Below are positions 58,594-64,000 of a stretch of 64,000 nucleotides of DNA, piece by piece. How positions within the stretch are numbered: the first letter of the stretch is position 1; the number at the start of each line of letters is the position of its first letter. The translations under genes were made by a program, and so were the position numbers. Source of the stretch: Wukongibacter sp050859025 (GTDB taxonomy: Bacteria > Bacillota > Clostridia > Peptostreptococcales > Caminicellaceae); NCBI RefSeq assembly GCF_050859025.1, contig NZ_CP138200.1, positions 3,968,001 through 4,032,000 of the forward strand. Reading direction: 5' to 3'. Below the pieces are notes generated by a model, which was not told the origin of the DNA, made no database searches, and saw only the letters and a list, made by a program, of their open reading frames with translations.

Positions 58594-59739
58594 TCATTTC
58601 TGTAGCTGCTGCTTTAAATAAACAATACTACTGTTATACTGTATTCCATTCCATTCGGAATAAACCAGTTCTCTCCCTGAGGGACTCCAACATGTAGTTG
58701 GGTTCTCAACATCAACCACTATCTGAGTATCTTCACCAGTTAATCTATCGTAAACATAAAGGCCGCTTGTGCTTGTACCGTTTATAACTGTTTTAAGACT
58801 GTATGCAATCATACGTTGATCTGGTGACCATGAAACCCCACTAATCTCTGCACCTTCTGCTATGGTCTCGATACTGCCGCCATCAGCATCACAGAGAATC
58901 ATGGTTCTCTTAGAACCGTCATCTTGCAAAACTAACATTTGGTTCCCATCTGGTGCGGGAAATACACCGTAAACATAATTAATATTCAAGCTTGTCTTTT
59001 CCTTTGTAGCTAGGTCCAAGACCATTAAAGATGTATCGGAATTTGTGTTGTAATAAATTTTATCCCTCATTTTTCTGACAATAAACAAAGCTTTATCCTT
59101 CAACTCATCCAGTGGGGTGATTGCCCCTGTTGTACTTGCTAAATAAGCTCCTCCACTGTAAGCTCCTCCACTGTAAGCTCCTCCACTGTAAGCTCCTCCA
59201 ATAACAGTTTCATTATCAGCCCAATTTGCACTATAAGCTCCTCCGATATTACTTCCATGAATACCAAATGATTCTAGAGTATCCATGTTCATCACATAGT
59301 AGACAGGGTCCCCTAAAGAGTTTCCATAGTAAAGCAGATATTTCTTATCAGGAGATAAGGTTGCACCGCCCAAAAACAGGTTCTCCTGCTCCTTAAGAAG
59401 CTTGTATTCTTTGGTATTTAGGTTATACAGATATAGGCTTCTAGGGTATGAGTCCGACAGCTCCTCTAGCTTCATTTTCTCTAATGACTCGTTTTCCTTT
59501 GAAACAATCACTAAGTTCTCATTAAACCAGTCAGAAATTTGTAAATTCTTATACTGGTCAATTTTTTCCACAGATACATTAGGCTCTCCTACCTCCTTGT
59601 CGGCATCTTCAATGACTGTTATGTTTTTTCCAGGCTCTTTGATAATAACCCTATCTCTATCCTTTTCTGCATTGCAAGCAGTGATGGCTAAAAGTACCAT
59701 CAAGGCAAATACAATTTTAAATACTTTATTCTTCTTCAA
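58594..59739 (-). CDS. Lipoprotein with TolB-like beta-propeller and GGAYS tandem repeat
   Basis: 381 residues, TTG start with GGAGG. The lipobox is MVLLAITACNAEKD. From about residue 65 on, short repeats such as LSPDKKYLLYYGNS, FPAPDGNQMLVLQDD, WSPDQRMIAYSLK and WSPSGRELVYSE are the blades of a TolB/DPP-IV-like propeller. Near residue 183 the pentapeptide GGAYS is repeated (GGAYSGGAYSGGAYSGGAY) from a 15-base DNA unit. It lies 92 bases downstream of the sensor kinase and may be a partner or target of that system. Confidence 0.8.
   Translation of the reverse strand: MKKNKVFKIVFALMVLLAITACNAEKDRDRVIIKEPGKNITVIEDADKEVGEPNVSVEKIDQYKNLQISDWFNENLVIVSKENESLEKMKLEELSDSYPRSLYLYNLNTKEYKLLKEQENLFLGGATLSPDKKYLLYYGNSLGDPVYYVMNMDTLESFGIHGSNIGGAYSANWADNETVIGGAYSGGAYSGGAYSGGAYLASTTGAITPLDELKDKALFIVRKMRDKIYYNTNSDTSLMVLDLATKEKTSLNINYVYGVFPAPDGNQMLVLQDDGSKRTMILCDADGGSIETIAEGAEISGVSWSPDQRMIAYSLKTVINGTSTSGLYVYDRLTGEDTQIVVDVENPTTCWSPSGRELVYSEWNGIQYNSSIVYLKQQLQK
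59156..59200 (-). repeat. 15-bp in-frame tandem repeat
   Basis: Three full copies of GGAGGAGCTTACAGT (minus strand) plus flanking partial units inside the lipoprotein gene; each adds GGAYS. Copies are identical, so length changes by slippage are likely. Confidence 0.85.
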
Positions 59740-59831
59740 ATAAATCGCCTCCTTGACTTATATATTATCAAAGATTTATTTCAAAAAAATCAACAAATGT
59801 TTCAAAATTGTAAACTCATTTTTCTATTTTT

Positions 59832-61292
59832 TTACGATCTATAGGCTGGAAATGATATTCTAAACAGGGAACCTTCTAAACTTGTTTTAACAAGAGACAA
59901 GGACCCCCCTTGTGTTTCAACATGCTTTTTAACAATAGCTAGGCCTAATCCCGCACCGCCACTTTGCCGGGATCTATTTTTATCAACTGTGTAAAAGGGT
60001 TCAAAAATCTTCTCTACTACTTCTTCCGGGATGCCAATGCCTGTATCGCTAATTTCAATAACCACCTGATTATCCTTCAAGTAATTCTTCACAAAAATAT
60101 TACCTTTTGTCCTGTTGTATTTAATTGCATTGTCCATAATATTGACAAGCACAATTGCCATACTATCTTTGTCAGCTTCTACATAAGCTTCGGTCAAATC
60201 AGTTTCTATCTTAATACCAAACTTATCTATTTTTCCTTTTAAGCTGTTTAATACCAGCAGGATTTCCTGTTGTATATCCACCTTCTCCCTATGAAATTCA
60301 AAATCATATTTTTCTAAGACAGATAATTGCAGTACTTTGTCAACCATTTCATAAAGCCGCTGGGTCTCATTTTTCATATTTACCTTTGCTGTTTCCAATA
60401 AGTTTTGGTCATCTGGATACATTTCCAACAGATCAATATAGGCTTTGATCGATGTTAATGGTGTTTTAAATTCGTGGGTTACATTACCAATAAACTGTTT
60501 TTGCTGCTTTTCAAGTTCTGATAATTTATTGACCGCTAAAGTCAGCTTCCTTTGCTCTTCCTCCATGTCCTGTATGGTTTTCCTAATTTGATGACTCATT
60601 TCATGAATCCCTTCGCTCAGCTTTCCAATTTCATCCTTGCGTGTAAAGATTTTGGCTTCATAATCCCCTTTCCGAATCCTATCTACAATTTGCTCAAGCC
60701 TGATAATTGCATTAGCAAAAGAATTAAAATAAAAATAGGCCAGGATAAAGCTCAAAAAAAATACACCTGCTCCTATATATATGAACAACAGCTTCATGTA
60801 GTTATAAAACTCAAGATTTTTTGAAAGGGAGTAATAAAACTGTACAACACCCACTTGATCTCTACCCACTCTTAATGGGGCAAGATAATATAGGGAATCC
60901 TTTTCAACCTGATAGGCTGTTTTGCCATTTAGTGCAAATTCAAGTACTTTTTTTAAATCATTAGACTTACTGTCAGGTATTTTCTCGCTAACTATTTCTC
61001 CATTCCGATCATATAAAACAACCAATTGCCCACTAATCAATTCTAATTGCTCTGAAAATTCTATTCCTTTTGATGTAAGAAAATCTTGGGGCTCTTTATT
61101 TGATTCAGATAAAATTGTCTGGATAAAATATAAATTTGCAATTTGGGCTTGCTGGGCCAAATACTGCTCATACTGTACTCGCTGGTCCTTCTTAATCCCT
61201 TCCAGCACCAATAAGCTTAAAATTATTACTACAAGAATCAACAAGACAGCCAGAAAAATACTAAATTTTATTTTTATACTTATTCTCACCAT
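59832..61292 (-). CDS. Sensor histidine kinase
   Basis: 486 residues. Two membrane segments (~10-30 and ~165-190) flank an extracellular sensor region. A HAMP domain follows (RLEQIVDRIRKGDYEAKIFTRKDEIGKLSEGIHEM), then the phospho-acceptor His in NVTHEFKTPLTSIKAY near 275, and the ATPase boxes NIMDNAIKYN, DTGIGIPEEV, RSRQSGGAGLGLAIV. It pairs with the regulator at 61261, whose gene it overlaps by 32 bases. The ATG touches the ribosome site; GTG three bases later is an equally likely start. Confidence 0.95.
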   Translation of the reverse strand: MVRISIKIKFSIFLAVLLILVVIILSLLVLEGIKKDQRVQYEQYLAQQAQIANLYFIQTILSESNKEPQDFLTSKGIEFSEQLELISGQLVVLYDRNGEIVSEKIPDSKSNDLKKVLEFALNGKTAYQVEKDSLYYLAPLRVGRDQVGVVQFYYSLSKNLEFYNYMKLLFIYIGAGVFFLSFILAYFYFNSFANAIIRLEQIVDRIRKGDYEAKIFTRKDEIGKLSEGIHEMSHQIRKTIQDMEEEQRKLTLAVNKLSELEKQQKQFIGNVTHEFKTPLTSIKAYIDLLEMYPDDQNLLETAKVNMKNETQRLYEMVDKVLQLSVLEKYDFEFHREKVDIQQEILLVLNSLKGKIDKFGIKIETDLTEAYVEADKDSMAIVLVNIMDNAIKYNRTKGNIFVKNYLKDNQVVIEISDTGIGIPEEVVEKIFEPFYTVDKNRSRQSGGAGLGLAIVKKHVETQGGSLSLVKTSLEGSLFRISFPAYRS

Positions 61293-61974
61293 GTCCTCCT
61301 AAAGCTTTGTACCCAATACCATGAACAGTTTGTAATATTTCGCTGAAATCCGATCCTAGCTTTTTTCTCACTCTTTGTATATGAACATCTACTGTACGAG
61401 TTCCGCCTATATAGTCCATTCCCCAGATCAAATCTAAAAGCTGATCCCTTGTATAAACCGTGTCAGGGTTGGAAAGCAAAAGTGCCAATAAATCATATTC
61501 TTTTTGTGTCAATTCCAGTTTCCTATCATCAACAAAGGCAGTTCTATATCCTAAATAAAGCACCACTTTGCCTAATCTAATCTCTGAAAGCTCCTGTTTT
61601 TCCTCTACAGTCTGCATTCTCCTTAATAGTGACTTTAAACGTGCAATCAATTCTCGCATGTCAAAGGGCTTTGTTATATAATCATCTGCTCCAAGCTCAA
61701 GTCCCAATACTTTGTTAACAATATCCTCCTTTGCTGTCAGCATGATAACCCCTACAGACCCTTTATCCTGAAGATTCTTTAAAACTTCATAACCATCTAT
61801 ACCTGGAAGCATTACATCCAAAATCATAGCATCAGGACGGAATTCAAATAATTTTTTTAAAGCCGCTTCTCCGTTATAAGCAACTTCTACTGCATATCCT
61901 TCCCTTCTAAATGCGTATGCAATTGCATCTGCAATACTTTTTTCATCTTCAATAACCAATACTTTTTCATTCAT
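61261..61974 (-). CDS. OmpR/PhoB-family response regulator
   Basis: 237 residues. The receiver domain has the acidic pocket IEDE, the phospho-acceptor Asp in DAMILDVMLPGIDGYEV near residue 52, and VIMLTAKED and ADDYITKPFDMREL. The C-terminal winged helix is the OmpR type (ELTQKEYDLLALLLSNPDTVYTRDQLLDLIWGMDYIGGTRTVDVHIQRVRKKLG). First gene of the operon RR-HK-lipoprotein. Its signal is unknown. Confidence 0.95.
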   Translation of the reverse strand: MNEKVLVIEDEKSIADAIAYAFRREGYAVEVAYNGEAALKKLFEFRPDAMILDVMLPGIDGYEVLKNLQDKGSVGVIMLTAKEDIVNKVLGLELGADDYITKPFDMRELIARLKSLLRRMQTVEEKQELSEIRLGKVVLYLGYRTAFVDDRKLELTQKEYDLLALLLSNPDTVYTRDQLLDLIWGMDYIGGTRTVDVHIQRVRKKLGSDFSEILQTVHGIGYKALGGHGENKYKNKI

Positions 61975-62050
61975 TATATCACCATAAAATTCTGACTAGG
62001 TAAAGTCAATTTTTAGTTAATAATCATTATTCATAAAAGCACTTCAAATC

Positions 62051-62116
62051 AAAAAGGATACTCAATCGCTTATATGTAAGCGCCTAAGATTCTAACAATG
62101 TCTCCTGAGTGTATAT
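62051..62116 (-). terminator. Branched hairpin with T-tract
   Basis: On the minus strand, an outer pairing of ATACACTCA with TGAGTATC encloses a perfect CGCTTA-tatg-TAAGCG hairpin (62067-62082) and is followed by CCTTTTTG. It may be an attenuator in the leader of the response-regulator gene (77 bases from its start) or a terminator of upstream transcription. Confidence 0.5.
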
Positions 62117-62515
62117 CTTTAATAAAGTGTTTTAAAAAAACATATAATTATAAATCAAAGATGATAGTTCTTGTGTTTCCTCAACTAAGTATCTATATAT
62201 TCTTGATTTCTTTACTAATTAAATTCACATATATTATTTTATATTTAAATACTTTCTTCTCCAATATATATCAATGATTCTTTCCCTTTTCTATCATTAT
62301 TAAACCTTCTTTAACCGCCAGTTTTCACTAGAATAATGTCATACATTTCTATACTACTTTTTTCCCCTTTTTCTATTTTATATCTAATATATTGATGAGG
62401 TTTAAATATCTTTATATTTAGCTTTCGAGATGCAAAAAAATATTTCCTTAATTTATTAAGGAAAAAATACGGGGATTAGTCATAAATTTTTGTATTGCTT
62501 CTTGAGATAATAAAA
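62117..62515. other. AT-rich intergenic region
   Basis: No gene or known RNA motif recognised. Confidence 0.4.
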
Positions 62516-62558
62516 GAGCTATAGCGTTAAAAATACTATTTATCCTTTGCTGTAGCTC
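62516..62558 (-). terminator. Intrinsic terminator
   Basis: On the minus strand GAGCTACAGC pairs with GCTATAGCTC, followed by TTTTATTATC. It lies downstream of the ECF ATPase gene and overlaps the end of a decayed frame. Confidence 0.75.
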
Positions 62559-62790
62559 CCATTTATTATTACAAAATACGGGATTTGTGACACTCTATCA
62601 AAGGAAAATTGTTCATGCAAAAACAATGCAAGGAGATTGCTAATTTGCAAGAATGTTGTCGATAATTCCGTCTCTTCGACAGGTGTTATTATAAAGTTTA
62701 GCCTGTGACCCTTTTTACCGTTCGTTTCTTACCATTGAAACCTTCCTATCATGGTTTAAATCCAGTCAATCAACTCCTTCTTTCGCTTGT
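62540..62790 (-). pseudogene. Decayed coding remnant between ECF ATPase and terminator
   Basis: The minus strand reads LDLNHDRKVSMV, then in another frame KKGHRLNFIITPVEETELSTTFLQISNLLALFLHEQFSFDRVSQIPYFVIINGSYSKG to a stop at 62540. The second block looks protein-like for ~60 residues but has no start or ribosome site. Family not recognised. Confidence 0.35.
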
Positions 62791-62807
62791 TCAAACATAT
62801 CCTTGGA

Positions 62808-64000
62808 TTACATCGCAAAAAGCGATATCAGTTGAGAGGCCTTTGACTCCTCTAGATGATACGAATCCTTTACTTCTCCATTTCTTAAATGCAAAACATA
62901 ATCGCAGGTTTTTAAAATAAGTTCCAAATCATGAGTAATAATAACTACTGTTTTATTCATGCTCCTCAGTTTTTTCATGTTTTCCGAAACTTGAATCATA
63001 TGTCGCAAATCCAATCCACTTGTAGGTTCATCAAAAATAATGAATTCTTTTTCCGAAGCTATAGCACTCGCTATAGCAACCCGTTGCTTTTGGCCTCCAG
63101 AAAGAGACATTGGGTGTAGTTCTTGCATATGAAGTAAATTTAAACTATCAAGAATAGTCTTTGCTTTTTCTATATTATCTTCATTCATACTAAGCAGGAC
63201 CTCATCAAGTACTGTTTCCGTAAAAAGCTGGTGATTCACATCCTGCATGACCATATAAGCTTTTTCTAGGCATTGCTTATGGTTGCACGTTCTGTTATCT
63301 ACATGTACTTTCCCTTTAAATTTCTTGTTAAGACCGCAGAGACATCTGGCAAAGGTGGATTTACCCGCACCATTTTTTCCGATAATCCCAATGATCTTGC
63401 CTTTTGGGAGACTCAATGAACCTATGTTCAGAGCCTTTTTACCTCCCCTGTAGGCATAATTGAAATCTGATAACTCAATTTCTTCGGCTGTAATATCATA
63501 GCTCTTATAATCAGATGACAAAGTATCAAGCACTAGCGGTCTAAGACCCATTGACATTAGTTCGTGTGTTTCTAGTTTTTGCGCTTCTTGCATTGAAAAA
63601 ATTTTTTCTATTCTCCCCTCACGCATATAAATCATACGATCAGCGACATCTCGTAAGTAGTGAAGCCTGTGTTCAGCAATGACTATTGTTTTACCTTCAT
63701 TTTTCCAATGAGCAATAATATCTCCCAAAGTTTTCGTCCCTTGAGGATCAAGGTTCGAGGAAGGTTCGTCAAGAACTATAATATCCGGGGATCCTGTATG
63801 TACAGAACCACAGGCTATTTTCTGTTTTTCTCCGCCTGACAGATTAAAAATATTTCGGTTCATCAAGTCTTGAATATTTAAATGAGAAACCGTTAATTCA
63901 ATACGCTTTTCAATTTCATTTACCAGCAAGCCTTGATTCTCGCATCCAAAAGCAAGCTCCGAATTCGTATCCATACAGTAAAACTGTGAGCGGGGATTTT
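62808..64000 (-). CDS. ECF-type transporter dual ATP-binding protein (partial)
   Basis: The frame continues past the right edge; about 397 residues are present. The first ATPase half lacks its Walker A (outside the window) but has the Q-loop NPRSQFYCMDTNSELAFG, signature LSGGEKQK and Walker B IIVLDEPSSNLD. The second half is complete: GKNGAGKST, VMQDVNHQLF, LSGGQKQR, FIIFDEPTSGLD, ITHDLE. The two fused ATPases and sequence style fit energy-coupling-factor transporters (CbiO/YkoD type) for vitamins or metals. The substrate-binding and membrane subunits are outside the window. Confidence 0.9.
   Translation of the reverse strand, partial: NPRSQFYCMDTNSELAFGCENQGLLVNEIEKRIELTVSHLNIQDLMNRNIFNLSGGEKQKIACGSVHTGSPDIIVLDEPSSNLDPQGTKTLGDIIAHWKNEGKTIVIAEHRLHYLRDVADRMIYMREGRIEKIFSMQEAQKLETHELMSMGLRPLVLDTLSSDYKSYDITAEEIELSDFNYAYRGGKKALNIGSLSLPKGKIIGIIGKNGAGKSTFARCLCGLNKKFKGKVHVDNRTCNHKQCLEKAYMVMQDVNHQLFTETVLDEVLLSMNEDNIEKAKTILDSLNLLHMQELHPMSLSGGQKQRVAIASAIASEKEFIIFDEPTSGLDLRHMIQVSENMKKLRSMNKTVVIITHDLELILKTCDYVLHLRNGEVKDSYHLEESKASQLISLFAM

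Overview
The window reads as chromosome of a low-GC, anaerobic, spore-forming Clostridia. Supporting signs are AT-rich intergenic DNA, strong GGAGG ribosome sites with frequent GTG/TTG starts, an alpha/beta small acid-soluble spore protein and a Cse60-type sporulation protein, pyruvate formate-lyase with its activase, tryptophanase, ferredoxin-type iron-sulphur enzymes, and an aldehyde ferredoxin oxidoreductase. The exact genus cannot be read from the sequence. No rRNA, tRNA, CRISPR array, transposase or prophage was seen.

Positions 1-37,650 are mostly ordinary housekeeping and catabolic genes: pseudouridine synthases, class II aldolase, an amino-acid ABC transporter, cyclophilin, pflA-pflB, a copper-amine-oxidase-N/CAP exoprotein, YibE/F, alkaline phosphatase, c-di-GMP enzymes (16,623 and 35,437), a lipid kinase, a YjjW-type activase and an amidohydrolase. 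The regulatory features here are clear. Tryptophanase has a consensus sigma-54 promoter and two operators beside its enhancer-binding activator. A c-di-GMP-I (GEMM) riboswitch with terminator precedes a GNAT gene. A MocR (YczR-like) regulator sits divergent to yczE with direct-repeat operators between them.

Positions about 37,900-57,310 hold a run of minus-strand genes that looks like an undescribed natural-product or glycolipid pathway. In transcription order it is: acyltransferase, tungsten-type aldehyde ferredoxin oxidoreductase, ACP, enoyl-CoA hydratase, SRPBCC protein, hotdog thioesterase, degenerate crotonase, second enoyl-CoA hydratase, KAS III-like protein lacking the usual His/Asn, B12-radical SAM enzyme, 3-hydroxyacyl-CoA dehydrogenase, FabF-type ketosynthase, RmlB, RmlA, family-1 glycosyltransferase, phosphopantetheinyl transferase, PIG-L deacetylase, NAD-dependent sugar epimerase, a small CxxxC protein, a second SRPBCC protein and a MobB-like P-loop ATPase. 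There is no modular PKS or NRPS. All catalytic functions are free-standing, and many of the genes overlap or abut. A shared motif (AGTMATGCTAYATTAAA) lies upstream of three points in the cluster. Fragments of an IorA gene and an ABC exporter ATPase are embedded in it.

Two families of short palindromic repeats are scattered in the window. Family 1 (about 140-150 bp, five copies) sits between two copies of an intrinsic-terminator hairpin at three loci, and its stems differ between copies by compensatory changes. Family 2 (102 bp, with two near-identical full copies and shorter derivatives) has long terminal inverted repeats ending ATAGGG/CCCTAT. Both look like non-autonomous mobile or structured-RNA elements.

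Positions 58,594-64,000 carry a two-component system with a TolB-like lipoprotein and, at the edge, a truncated dual-ATPase subunit of an ECF-type transporter.
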